Positions 23,894 to 35,653 of a DNA stretch of 64,000 bases are shown here, one piece after another. The notes under the pieces were generated by a model that was not told the DNA's origin, made no database searches, and saw nothing but the letters and a program-made list of their open reading frames with translations. A program made the position numbers and the translations under genes. Within the stretch, counting starts at the first letter, position 1. Each line of letters starts with the position of its first letter. This stretch comes from Chondrosia reniformis (taxonomy: Eukaryota > Porifera > Demospongiae > Chondrillida > Chondrillidae), in assembly GCA_947172415.1 (NCBI GenBank), contig OX359200.1, forward strand, positions 6,016,501 to 6,080,500, in the 5' to 3' direction.

Positions 23894-25606
23894 ATGGATA
23901 ATGGCGAGGTAAAATGTGACTTTAAAGGCCACTGCTCGTCTCTCCTTAACTCCTTCAAAAAGATGTCGGAGAACAGAGAACTGTGCGATGTGATACTCAC
24001 CGTTGGAATTAAGCAGTTTCACGTTCACAAAGTCATACTAGCGGCGAGTAGCCCATATTTCCAAGCCATGTTTACTAGTGCACTTCAGGAGAGTGCTCAG
24101 AAAGAAATTAATTTGAAAGGAACCAATGCGGAGACTGTAGAGACCCTTATCAACTGTGTGTATGAATCTACTCTAACTATTACTGTAGAGAATGCCACTT
24201 CAGTCCTCGCTTTAGCAGCTCAGTGGCAGATGGAGAAGGTTGTGGAAGTCTGCGGTAACTTTCTCCTCAAACATCTGGACATTGAAAATTGCCTTGAAAT
24301 GCTTTTTTTTGCTGATGTACATGGCTGTGATGTCCTGAAAAAAGCGGCCACAGATGTTTCAATTATTGATTTCTCAGGTGTTTGTCAGACAGAGGCATTT
24401 GTCAATGCTCCCGTGGAAATCTTGTTGGAATTACTGAAATTTGACTTTTTGGTGGTTCAGTCGGAAGAGAAGCTATTTGAAGACCTTCTAAAGTGGTTTA
24501 ATCACAGCCCTGAGCTCCGAAGAAGTGACATACTAAAGATGTTAGATCTTATCAAGTTCCCCTTAATACCCTGGGAGGTCATTGAAGAGAAACTGAAACA
24601 GAATAAATTGTATTTTGAACAAAAATGTAAGAGGATGCTTACAAATGCACGTAACTTTCAGATGCATCCTAAAAAGGGAGCAGACTATGACATGGAAGAT
24701 CCCCTTTATGTTCCACGTAGTGGGAGTAAGCCAATTTATGTGATTGTATGCGATTACTCTAATAACAGAAAATACTTTGTAGAACAGTATGATCCAACAT
24801 TAAATCAGTGGAAAAGACTTACATCTCTTCCTACTAACAGGTTGTACTTTGAAGTGTGCACCCATCAGGGGTTACTGTATGTCATTGGTGGTGGAGATAA
24901 CTTTGATGGTAGTCCTCTAAACCTTGTGGAATGCTATGATCTAAAGACTGGTCAGTGGAGCAGGTGTGCTGATATGCTGGAAAGGCGTAAATCGTTTGGG
25001 GTTGGAGTAATTGGTGGATATTTGTATGTTGTGGGAGGGGATAAAGGGAAGTGCGTGTTTAAGCCGAATAGTCTGCAATCTGTAGAAAGGTATGACCCAG
25101 AAAAGAATCAGTGGTCTTTTGTGGCTCCTTTGATAACCAAGCGTCATATGTTGACTGTTGTTACAGATAACACTACTATGTATGCTGTTGGTGGGCATGA
25201 TGTAGAGGGAAGAGATCTAGCCACCTGTGAGGTGTACAATTCTCTCAAAAACAAATGGAGTGTCATTGCCACCATGAATGTTCCAAGATCTGGTGCTGGT
25301 GCTTGTATGGTAGATAGGTTGCTCTATGTTTTTTGTGGGACCGGACGTGAAGATGCAGAAGTGTTCAATCCAGCTACTAAAACTTGGAAAATGATCTCAG
25401 GAATGTCCAAACCTCAAATTAAACCAAACTGGCATAATCTGTTGGCTTCTCAGGGAAAGATTGTTGTCATTGGCAGGTCTATCAAGGAATGCAATGAACG
25501 TTCTAAAGCTGTTCAATATTATAATTCTCAGACAATGAATTGGTATATATTGTCAGAAATTAGATTTGAACATAGGTATTTTGATATAGATGGCTGCTGT
25601 ATTTAA
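23894..25606 (+). CDS. BTB-BACK-Kelch protein, array copy 4
   Basis: 570 residues, intronless and intact. The upstream GTG-like frame seen in copies 1-2 reads GTGATAAG here, again supporting the ATG at 23894. BTB/BACK is virtually identical to copies 1, 2 and 5. Propeller-specific changes: CDYSNNRK in the blade-1 loop, TNRLYF, ITKRHM, GGHDVEGRDLA (one residue longer), CGTGRED, and a changed C-terminus (DIDGCCI). Several of these match copy 5, suggesting recent shared ancestry or gene conversion. Confidence 0.92.
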   Translation: MDNGEVKCDFKGHCSSLLNSFKKMSENRELCDVILTVGIKQFHVHKVILAASSPYFQAMFTSALQESAQKEINLKGTNAETVETLINCVYESTLTITVENATSVLALAAQWQMEKVVEVCGNFLLKHLDIENCLEMLFFADVHGCDVLKKAATDVSIIDFSGVCQTEAFVNAPVEILLELLKFDFLVVQSEEKLFEDLLKWFNHSPELRRSDILKMLDLIKFPLIPWEVIEEKLKQNKLYFEQKCKRMLTNARNFQMHPKKGADYDMEDPLYVPRSGSKPIYVIVCDYSNNRKYFVEQYDPTLNQWKRLTSLPTNRLYFEVCTHQGLLYVIGGGDNFDGSPLNLVECYDLKTGQWSRCADMLERRKSFGVGVIGGYLYVVGGDKGKCVFKPNSLQSVERYDPEKNQWSFVAPLITKRHMLTVVTDNTTMYAVGGHDVEGRDLATCEVYNSLKNKWSVIATMNVPRSGAGACMVDRLLYVFCGTGREDAEVFNPATKTWKMISGMSKPQIKPNWHNLLASQGKIVVIGRSIKECNERSKAVQYYNSQTMNWYILSEIRFEHRYFDIDGCCI

Positions 25607-26266
25607 ACTTGGAACATTTTGTGTTTTGTCAAAAAGTAATGCATCTATAGTAGTTTGCAACTTATATCATTTTGTAAAGTCTATACATGCATGTACACAC
25701 ATTGTATATTCTACATTTATATATGCATTGTATATTGGACTACATTTATCAGAGAACGTATACGGGAGTACTCTCTATAAGTAGGAATGGCCGGAAAAAA
25801 AGATGGCCGCCCTATCTCATGTATTACCAAATAACACTTCATAAATCGCCAACGAAGCGATTTTTGGTTATATTCGGTTAATTGCAGCCATTCATGCACT
25901 CTTTTCTAAATGTCAAAACATCTTTCGACGCTCTACAGCGTTCAAAAAGCGGTTAACCAGGAATAGGCCCATTCCCGAAATTCATTTTTTCTTCTTTTGT
26001 CAAATGGACTAGCGCTAATATGCAAACTTATGCGGGCACGTGCAAGTTATAAATCGTTATAAATGTTTCCAAACTAGCTATAGGGAATAGACAGTCCTAA
26101 GTCCGAATGCGCTCTACAGGAAACAGGTTAATTTTGAAAAGCAAAAATTGTGGTCTCCTCGTTTTTGGCACATTTCTCTTGTCTGAGATGTTATTTCGAG
26201 ATTTTCGCCAAGAAAATTTTAAAATCAATTTAAAACAAGTAATATTAAGAAGAAAAAATGGGGAAT

Positions 26267-26630
26267 ACAAGTAAATAAAAAACATTTACAAAAATGATGT
26301 TAGAAGTAGGAATGGCAGTGTTCACTAATACATATGCAAAAAGCATCGAAACAAGACACTGATTATATGATAAGGCTAATCGTACAGAAGTTGCATATAT
26401 ACTGAAATTTAAGTAACTTAACCATACACTTCTGTATTTTGGCGCACTATAATATTCCTACTTCAGGTTAGTGCACCCAAACACAGAAGTGTATGGTTAA
26501 GTTACTTAAATTTCAGTATATATGCAACTTCTGTATGATTAGCCTTATCATACAATCAGTGTCTTGTTTCGATGCTTTTTGCAGATATATTAGTGAACAC
26601 TGCCATTCCTACTTCTAACATCATTTTTGT
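26267..26630. repeat. palindrome, unit 4
   Basis: Same fold-back element as unit 1. The right arm ends about 30 bases early, at CATTTTTGT before CTATAGAG, so the outer ACAAGTAAATAAAAAACATT is unpaired. Confidence 0.8.
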
Positions 26631-27277
26631 CTATAGAGAAAATGTTAATTGCACGTGCAATTGTATACGTATAGCTATATATATATATATATAGCAACGT
26701 ATAGATACAAATGGTTCCAGTCACATGCATGTACCAGTTGAGGAAGATTGAAAGATGCCCCAATCTGGGCTACAAAAAATGAAAGTAATTGTATACAGAC
26801 TTCTATGTCTTATGTATATACCCTTCCTATATATATATGTTTTGTAATTGATTATTGAAGGCAAGAAGTTTCACTGCATTAATATAAATCACATGTACAC
26901 ATGAAATTCTTTCCAATATTATAGTCCACCTCTTTCTGAAATGCATGGGTGTTTATAATAATGATAGAGAGGTGTTTGTTGTGTAATTAACTTTAGTGAG
27001 TCTCAGCAACACATTTCAACTCGGAATCTTCATTTCAGTATATAGTGCTGATAAAATAAAGATCTCTGGGTTAAAATGTTCATGATCAGGAACATATATT
27101 GTGAGCTATCTGCAGCTGTACATCCAGGAAGAATCTCATGATCATATATACCATTAAATTTGAATAAATTCATACTACATGTATAATATAAGTTATATAA
27201 TTAATCAGCTAGTGATCTCAAAGTATATATATAACATACAAAAAGCAAATATAGGTACATATATATTATATATCAGA

Positions 27278-27696
27278 TCAACAGCACTTCTTCTTGGTTG
27301 TTGTGTCCATGTCAACTCTAATTGCTGTCTTGGTCCCCTCTTTATTACTTGATTTACCATATAGTGACTTCTGATGCATACTAACCACCAGTTTTTCAAG
27401 CCCCTTCTTTACATTTTGTCCCGTTTTAGCAGATGTCAAAAGGAAGTCAAAGCGATCAATTTTGTACTTGGATGATAGTGTCACCTTAGAAGACTCTAGA
27501 TTGGCTTGCACCATTCTTGGCTCTAAATTACATTTATTTCGAAAACAGCAAAGGAACAGTCATCAAACTCTTGATCCATGTAATCCAGGGCCGAATCCAA
27601 CCACTCTGTTAAGTCCCTACAGGAAACTGCACTATCCAAACTAAACATAAGCATCTGTTATAGTACAAAACCTTTCTGCCCCTCCTCATGTGTCCC
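27278..27696 (-). pseudogene. Rab-like GTPase last-exon fragment, unit 4
   Basis: Keeps MVQANLE through TSAKTG and the KKKCC tail in frame for 78 codons (27278-27514). Upstream it has a one-base loss in FGNKCD (TTTCGAAAACAG) and the 29-base deletion shared with unit 1. The sequence breaks within WDTGG (TGTCCC, about 27691-27696) and joins directly to the kinase acceptor region, so the acceptor for this exon is gone. Confidence 0.82.
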
Positions 27697-27736
27697 TTTA
27701 TATATGCACCCTGTATGCACTACTGCATATACACAG

Positions 27737-30700
27737 GGTGTATAAAGGAGTGGTTAACATTTGCTTCCCGGAGAAACTTCCACCTCAGTTGCTATCAAAG
27801 TCCTAAAGGGTTAGTGCCACAACCACATAAAACCGTTTTTTTCCACCATGTGGTTTCAATTTAGGGGGGGGGGGATATGAATGAAGCTGTGACCACCATC
27901 TTGAGTAATATTTGATTCTTTATATGTAACCCTGACGATACTTCTGAAAAGGCAAGAAAGGATTTCCTTTCAGAAGCTCAGATCCTAGCCCACTTCTGCC
28001 ATCCCAACATTTTATCTCTTCTTGGTGTGTGTACAAAAGGGAAAGAGGTTATGGTTATTACAGATCTTTTTCCGAAAGGGGATCTGAAAAACTACTTGAA
28101 GAGGTGAGCATAATTTCAGACACTCTGCCAGGTTTTCATAATACTTTCAGATAGTTTAATGACTTTCTATAAAGCTATACAATAAATTTAATATGTAAAT
28201 AATCACAACTTTTGTATAAAATAGTACATTTATAGTTTTAATTACGTGTCTTCTGAGATGCTAGCAATTTCTTTTCTTCAGAACTATCAACAATAAGATG
28301 GCAATCTCTTTTTGTTGTGCATGGTCTCTCTATATCACTGATAGTTTTCATGATTTTTGCATTTTTAAATTAACAAGAATTGCCAATTTCTTACAAATTA
28401 ACTAATCACACATACATCACTCTAATTTTTATGCAATAGTTTCCAAAGGGTTACCAAAGTGACATGTCATTACTGTAATATGCAACTCTGTAGTGCTCAG
28501 AAAGCTAAAAAAGAAGGGAGAAGTAATTCTCAACTGCAAGTTGGAGATTTGATTCGTATTTCTGGACAAGTAAACAGTTTGATAAATAGTGGTCCATTAA
28601 AATTGTGATTAATCATTAAAATTATCAGCTACCATTTGATCCTATAGATTGCATTAGGAATGGAATATTTGGCATCAAAATATTTCATTCATCGAGATTT
28701 GGCTGCAAGGTATCTCATCATATTGTATCTAATTTGACTGAGACTGTGATATTATGCAATATGTTGTATAATAGGAATGTTCTAGTTGGAGATGGTCTTC
28801 ATTGTGTCATTGCTGATTTTGGTATGTCCAGAGTGCTTGCTTAAGATGACTCATACTACGAGATGAGTTCTAACAGTAAGCTGCCATTTAAATGGATGGC
28901 TCCTGAGGCAATAGACTATAAGAAGTTCTCCACTTATAGTGATGGTTAGTAAATATACAGGAAGGTTTTTGACAGACAATTATTGTGTCCTTTATGTTAA
29001 ACTTTAAAACAAACTACTTTGATATACATATCCTACGTAGATATAGAGGCCCTTACCTCAATTTTATTTTGGTCATTTTTTATCCAGCCTCAATTTGAGC
29101 CCAGTATCCCTTTCAGCAACCTGGCTTCTATAAAAATATTTATTTATTTTGGTGTCTTAGGAGGCACTTAATTAGTCTTTTCATGGCACCATTGAAGGAG
29201 GCATGTTGGGCTTTCACTCTGGCAGTACTACTGCACTGTAAACTGGTTTAGATATTACAATTGGTTCACATTTCAGCCCAATGTGTAATTGATTCAGGAA
29301 CCCCTGCCTCTATTCAAGATCCAGCTTCTATTTAAGAATACCAAACAACTAGTTTACTTTATCTACTGCAAGATTATCATCAAGCTCCTTTTACAGCTAC
29401 AGTAAAACCTCCGAATAAAGGGAACCAGACCTACCTATATTGTTCTTTATAAAGAAGTTGTCCTTTCTCGGAGGTTGCCCATAGAATGTATACAAAACAC
29501 CAAATACTTACATGCTGTATAGACATCCTTTTTTATTAACATCGATCAATAATAATAAACTTTTTGACCGTAATACGTACATGCACAACTGAAGGTTTAT
29601 ATATGTATTAGTTTATTACTTATAAGCTTTAAGAAAGAAATTATCAAATAATCGAAGCCACAGCATCTAAGGATACTACCTATTTGATTGGATTAATAAT
29701 TGTTGTGGCTCTTTTGTATTACAGTGTGGAGTTTTGGGGTTGTGCTGTGGGAAGTAGCAAGTTTTGGTCAAACACCTTTAAAGGTAAATGTATACAATAC
29801 ATGTGTATTATAAAGGAGAGTATACGTAGGTACGCATGTTCAAGTTTATAGCTGATAAGTGAATATATAATCACTGGAGTTCAGCCCAATGATTGAAGTG
29901 TTGGAAAAAATAGGGGAACTTTAAGATCTAAAGCTGATCTTAAAGCATCGATGTCATCATCATTAAACTCTGGGTAGAGCTCATTGCGCTCCTCAGGGGA
30001 CATGAGTGGGCAGGGGTAATACCCAGAGTTTATTGATGATGACAGATTGAAGTGTTAGTGAACAGAGTCATAGTACATAGCAACCAAGTATAACATGAAG
30101 TATAATATACTCCGTTGCCGGGGCAACCGCCTGTGTTTAAATTTCGTAACCGTGATATAACAGGAAGAAGCTAAATACTGCATCGGCTTCTTAAATCCTG
30201 TTATATCCCTGCCCAAATATGGTAAACTAAGACGTTTCTCCTTGGGGGGTAGACAATTCTCCTTGCATTTAGGACAGTTGGAGTAGTCAGGGCAAGAGCA
30301 TTCTAGCGATGGACTATATATCACTCATACCATGGCGCTTCGGTGTATATGGATTTTATACGTAAACACCTCAGCATCGTGGTATAATTAATACATATAA
30401 TAATGGAGTATATCATTATACCCTTACTGACTGTCTTCAGAAAGTGCCGCCATCTGATATCTCAAGTTATCTCAGAAGTGGTCGGAGAATGGCACAGCCA
30501 AGTCAATGCCCAGATGAACTGTAAGCTACATACTTAAGAATGATCTTAATATTCTTAATTGTAAATGAATGCTAAAACTCATATGTTTATGTACATGCAC
30601 ATTTCCACCAGCCGTTTCCTAATTGCATGTCAAACCTATCTTATAATGATACAATATTAATTAATCATACTTAATTGGTATGGTTTGATTTATATATGTA

Positions 30701-30853
30701 TGTGTCATTTTATAAAATTGTAGATATCAAATGATGTTAAAGTGTTGGGAATTTGAAAAGGAAAGGAGACCTACTTTCTCTTTGCTAAAAACTCAATTAG
30801 TTACACTCCAAAATATATATAGCACAGAAAAGGAGGGCACCATATACATTTAA
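27737..30853 (+). pseudogene. tyrosine kinase domain, 5'-truncated, copy D
   Basis: The best preserved copy: all eight blocks and donors are present, with HRDLAAR and LWEVASFGQTPL correct. However, a single substitution in the activation segment gives GCT TAA (stop at 28842-28844, before the YY pair), and the block-1 frameshift is shared. It carries the same 154-bp fold-back insertion as copy B in the intron before the GRRMAQP exon. It ends at TAA 30851-30853. Confidence 0.85.
29903..30056. mobile_element. 154-bp fold-back insertion, unit 4
   Basis: Identical in structure to 14348-14501, with GATTGAAGTGTT at 29891-29902 and 30045-30056. Its sharing with unit 2 only shows that these kinase segments descend from one inserted ancestor. 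Confidence 0.7.
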
Positions 30854-32250
30854 ATATAAAAGTTTGTGACATATATGACCAGTACCAAAGAAAAGCTATG
30901 AGGTCCAAATACATTTAATATATTTTCTCTTGTTTATAGCTTTTAATTTGAGTTTTTTTGTATACATATTATTTATTTAAGTGCATTATATGTACACAGA
31001 CTGACTAGGGTTATTAACCCAAAACAACACTATACAAAAGCAGTTGTTCTTGGAAGAAAAAATTAAAACAATTATTCCGTAATCTGCTCTTCTCAGCCAT
31101 CATTCACTTCTGAGTCCATCTTGAATTAAATGTATTGTCCCGAATTCATTTCACTGCTCTAAACTTATATATTATATTTCTACGTATAACCTAAATATTG
31201 CAGATATAATGTGATTCCCTATATATAGCTAGGCGAATTTAACGAGCGAGTTATCCCATTCAGCTAGCGCTATATAGCACGCGCACTTCTGTGGACACAA
31301 GATGGCGTCGCTTTTTCTGGGGTGACATTACTAGTTTCAGGCCACAGGAACACCAGACCATCCGACCGTGCTCGAGCTGAGGTCTAGCTGCATTCTCACC
31401 CTACATGTACACAAACTGCGATAGCTATACCTATCGCTACCTTTGTAAGTTTCGTGCGTTTTTGGAAGCGCCATATAGCATATGGCATAGGCGCCCCTAT
31501 ATTGTCAGAAATTATGTAACGTATGGCTTACTGTTCGTAACCTTGTATATACATGTATACTGTGTATGGGGAAAACGAAAAATCCGCCTAATCCCTATAT
31601 ACCTTATATAATTACTCCCTGATATCTGTCACCAAAATGGCGGACGTTAGACTGGCTTTAGTTTTCTAGCTTAAAACTAGCTTTCTCTTCCTTAGCGTCG
31701 AATATTAAACAAACGAAAAGGATTTAGAAACCACATTTACTAATACTATGTAACGTAAAGCCTGCGTAAAAACGTTTTCTACGAGATATAACCTTGAAAA
31801 ATTATCGGCAATCAAGCAACGACAGGGTTAGGGTCTAAGAACTACGTATAAGCCAGTTTGCTGGGGGCGCAAGGCGCCCCACGAGTTTTGTTAAACTCGA
31901 ACTACTTGTTTATGTAACTTTGCGGCTGTCAACGGGCTATAAACAATCTACACCTCACAAGTTTCCAAATTGATATAGGCCGGCCGAGTTTTAACACGTG
32001 CAACGTGGACATGTGTCACCATTAAAGGACAAGACAAGTTCAGTAAATTAGTTCGGTTTAGTTTGGTTTAGTTATCAGAAATCTCGAATGAAATGGGTTT
32101 TGGAAAAGAAATAGAAGGTACAGAGAGTGCATGTACTATATTTTCATGTAGTTTAACTAATTCGGACACTGTACGTAACCTTGCCTGAATATAGTTTAGT
32201 ATTTCTGTATCAAAGTCTTTCTTGTATAATATATAGTGAAAAGATTCAAG
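30854..32250 (+). promoter_or_regulatory. spacer and 5' flank of kelch copy 5
   Basis: ACAAGATGGCGTC at 31297-31309; the short frame reads MASLFLG because of one substitution (TTTCTGGGG). CAAAATGGCGGA lies near 31634. Small indels remove the TATGCTCC stretch, as in unit 3. The rest matches unit 4 closely. Confidence 0.45.
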
Positions 32251-33963
32251 ATGGATAATGGCGAGGTAAAATGTGACTTTAAAGGCCACTGCTCGTCTCT
32301 CCTTAACTCCTTCAAAAAGATGTCGGAGAACAGAGAACTGTGCGATGTGATACTGACCGTTGGAATTAAGCAGTTTCACGTTCACAAAGTCATACTAGCG
32401 GCCAGTAGCCCATATTTCCAAGCTATGTTTACTAGTGCACTTCAGGAGAGTGCTCAGAAAGAAATTAATTTGAAAGGAAGCAATGCGGAGACTGTTGAGA
32501 CCCTTATCAACTGTGTGTATGAATCTACTCTAACTATTACTGTAGAGAATGCCACTTCAGTCCTCGCTTTAGCAGCTCAGTGGCAGATGGAGAAGGTTGT
32601 GGAAGTCTGCGGTAACTTTCTCCTCAAACATCTGGACATTGAAAATTGCCTTGAAATGCTTTTTTTTGCTGATGTACATGGCTGTGATGTCCTGAAGAAA
32701 GCGGCCACAGATGTTTCAATTATTGATTTCTCAGGTGTTTGTCAGACAGAAGCATTTGTCAATGCTCCCGTGGAAATCTTGTTGGAATTACTGAAATTCG
32801 ACTTTTTGGTGGTTCAGTCGGAAGAGAAGCTATTTGAAGACCTTCTAAAGTGGTTTAATCACAGCCCTGAGCTCCGAAGAAGTGACATACTAAAGATGTT
32901 AGATCTTATCAAGTTTCCCTTAATACCCTGGGAGGTCATTGAAGAGAAACTGAAACAGAATAAATTGTATTTTGAACAAAAATGTAAGAGGATGCTTACA
33001 AATGCACGTAACTTTCAGATGCATCCTAAAAAGGGAGCAGACTACAACATGGAAGATCCCCTTTATGTTCCACGTAGTGGGAGTAAGCCAATTTATGTGA
33101 TTGTATGCGATTACTCTAATAACGGAAAATACTTTGTAGAACAGTATGATCCAACATTAAATCAGTGGAAAAGACTTACATCTCTTCCTACTGAAAGGAT
33201 GTACTTTGAAGTGTGCACCCATCATGGGTTACTGTATGTCATTGGTGGTGGAGATACCTTTGATGGTAGTCCTCTAAACCTTGTGGAATGCTATGATCTA
33301 AAGACTGGTCAGTGGAGCAGGTGTGCTGATATGCTGGAAAGGCGTAAATCGTTTGGGGTTGGAGTAGTTGGTGGATATTTGTATGTTGTGGGAGGGGATA
33401 AAGGGAAGTGCGTGTTTAAGCCGAATATTCTTCAATCTGTAGAAAGGTATGACCCAGAAAAGAATCAGTGGTCTTTTGTGGTTCCTTTGAATACCAAGCG
33501 TTTTTGGTTGACTGTTGTTACAGATAACACTACTATGTATGCTGTTGGTGGGAGTAATGAAGAGAGAAGAGCTCTGGCCACCTGCGAGGTGTACAATTCT
33601 CTCAAAAACAAATGGAGTGTCATTGCCACCATGAACGTTCCAAGATCTGGTGCTGGTGCTTGTATGGTAGATAGGTTGCTCTATGTTTTTTGTGGGACCG
33701 GACGTGAAGATGCAGAAGTGTTCAATCCAGCTACTAAAACTTGGAAAATGATCTCAGGAATGTCCAAACCTCAAATTAAACCAAACTGGCATAATCTGTT
33801 AGCAACTCAGGGAAAGATTGTTGTCATTGACTGGTCTATCAAGGAATGCAATGAACGTTCTAAAGCTGTTCAATATTATAATTCTCAGACAATGAATTGG
33901 TATATTTTGTCAGAAATTAAATTTGAACATAGGTATTTTGATATAGGTGCCTGCTGTATTTAA
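32251..33963 (+). CDS. BTB-BACK-Kelch protein, array copy 5
   Basis: 570 residues, intronless and intact; the last kelch copy in the array. BTB/BACK is as in the others apart from KGSNAE (shared with copy 3). Propeller loops: CDYSNNGK, TERMYF, TKRFW, GGSNEERRALA and VIDWSIKE in place of VIGRSIKE in the last blade. Its loop combination mixes variants seen singly in copies 1, 2 and 4, as expected if gene conversion shuffles blades. Confidence 0.92.
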   Translation: MDNGEVKCDFKGHCSSLLNSFKKMSENRELCDVILTVGIKQFHVHKVILAASSPYFQAMFTSALQESAQKEINLKGSNAETVETLINCVYESTLTITVENATSVLALAAQWQMEKVVEVCGNFLLKHLDIENCLEMLFFADVHGCDVLKKAATDVSIIDFSGVCQTEAFVNAPVEILLELLKFDFLVVQSEEKLFEDLLKWFNHSPELRRSDILKMLDLIKFPLIPWEVIEEKLKQNKLYFEQKCKRMLTNARNFQMHPKKGADYNMEDPLYVPRSGSKPIYVIVCDYSNNGKYFVEQYDPTLNQWKRLTSLPTERMYFEVCTHHGLLYVIGGGDTFDGSPLNLVECYDLKTGQWSRCADMLERRKSFGVGVVGGYLYVVGGDKGKCVFKPNILQSVERYDPEKNQWSFVVPLNTKRFWLTVVTDNTTMYAVGGSNEERRALATCEVYNSLKNKWSVIATMNVPRSGAGACMVDRLLYVFCGTGREDAEVFNPATKTWKMISGMSKPQIKPNWHNLLATQGKIVVIDWSIKECNERSKAVQYYNSQTMNWYILSEIKFEHRYFDIGACCI

Positions 33964-34580
33964 ACTTGGAACATTTTGTATTTTGTCAAAAAATAATGTA
34001 TCTATAGTAGTTTGCAATTTATATCATTTTGTAAAGTCTATACATGCATGCACACACATTGTATATTGGACTACATTTATCAAAGAGTACGGGAGTAGGA
34101 TAGAATGGCCAAAAAAAAAGATGGCCGCCCTATCTCATGTATTACCAAATAACACTTCATAAATCGCCAACGAAGCGATTTTCGGTTATATTCGGTTAAT
34201 TGCAGCCATTCATGAACTCTTTTCTAAATGTCAAAACGTCTTTCGACGCTCTACAGCGTTCAAAAAGCGGTTAACCAGGAATAGGCCCATTCCCAAAATT
34301 CATTTTTTCTTCTTCTTTCGTCAAATGCACTAGCGCTAATATGCGAACTTATGCGGGCACGTGCAAGTTATAAATCGTTATAAATGTTTCCTAACTAGGG
34401 AATAGATAGCCCTAAGTCCGAATGCGCTCTACAGGAAACAGGTTAATTTTGAAAAGCGAAAATTGTGGTCTTCTCGTTTTTGGTACATTTCTCTTGTCTG
34501 AGACGTTATTTCGAGATTTTCGCCAAGAAAATTTTCAAATCAATTTAAAACAAGTAATATTAAGAAGAAAAAGGGGGAAT

Positions 34581-34973
34581 ACAAGTAAATAAAAAACATT
34601 TACAAAAATGATGTTAAAAGTACGTAGGAATGGCAGTGTTCACTAATACATCTGCAAAAAGCATCGAAACAAGACACTGATTATATGATAAGGCTAATCA
34701 TACAGAAGTTGCATGTATACTGAAATTTAAGTAACTTATATTAACCATACACTTCTGTGTTTTGGCGCACTATATATTCCTACTTCAGGTTAGTGCGCCC
34801 AAACACAGAAGTGTATGGTTAAGTTACTTAAATTTCAGTATACATGCAACTTCTGTATGATTAGCCTTATCATATAATCAGTGTCTTGTTTCGATACTTT
34901 TTGCAGATGTATTAGTGAACACTGCCATTACTACTTCTAACATCATTTTTGTAAATGTTTTTTATTTACTTGT
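34581..34973. repeat. palindrome, unit 5
   Basis: Complete fold-back element with both outer ends (ACAAGTAAATAAAAAACATT and its complement). A few bases (ACGT near 34622; TATA at the loop) are inserted compared with unit 1. Confidence 0.85.
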
Positions 34974-35653
34974 ATATAAGATGTATAGAGAAAATGTTAA
35001 TTGCACATGCAATTGTATACGTATAGCTATATATATATATACTAACTTGCACTGTATATAGCAACGTATAAATACAAATGGTTCCAGTCACATGTACCAG
35101 TTGAGGAAGATTGAAAGATGCCCCAGTCTGGGCTACAAAAAATGAAAGTAATTGTATACAGACTTCTATGTCTTATGTATATACCCTTCCTATATATGTC
35201 TTGTAATTGATTATTGAAGGCAAGAAGTTTCACTGCATTAATATAAATCACATGTACACATGAAATTCTTTCCAATATTATAGTCCACCTCTTTCTGAAA
35301 TGCATGGGTGTTTATAATAATGATAGAGAGGTGTTTGTTGTGTAATTAACTTTAGTGAGTCTCAGCAACACAATTATTTTGGCAATTAGACATTTCAACT
35401 CGGAGTCTTCATTTCAGTATATAGTGCTGATAAAATAAAGATCTCTGGGTTAAAATGTTCATGATCAGGAACATATATTGTGAGCTATCTGCAGCTGTAC
35501 ATCCAGGAAGAATCTCATGATCATATATACCATTAAATTTGAATAAATGCATACTACATGTATAAGCTGACAAATCTTAATCAGCTAGTGATCTCAAAGT
35601 ATATATATAACATACAAAAAGCAAATATAGGTACATATATATTATATATCAGA

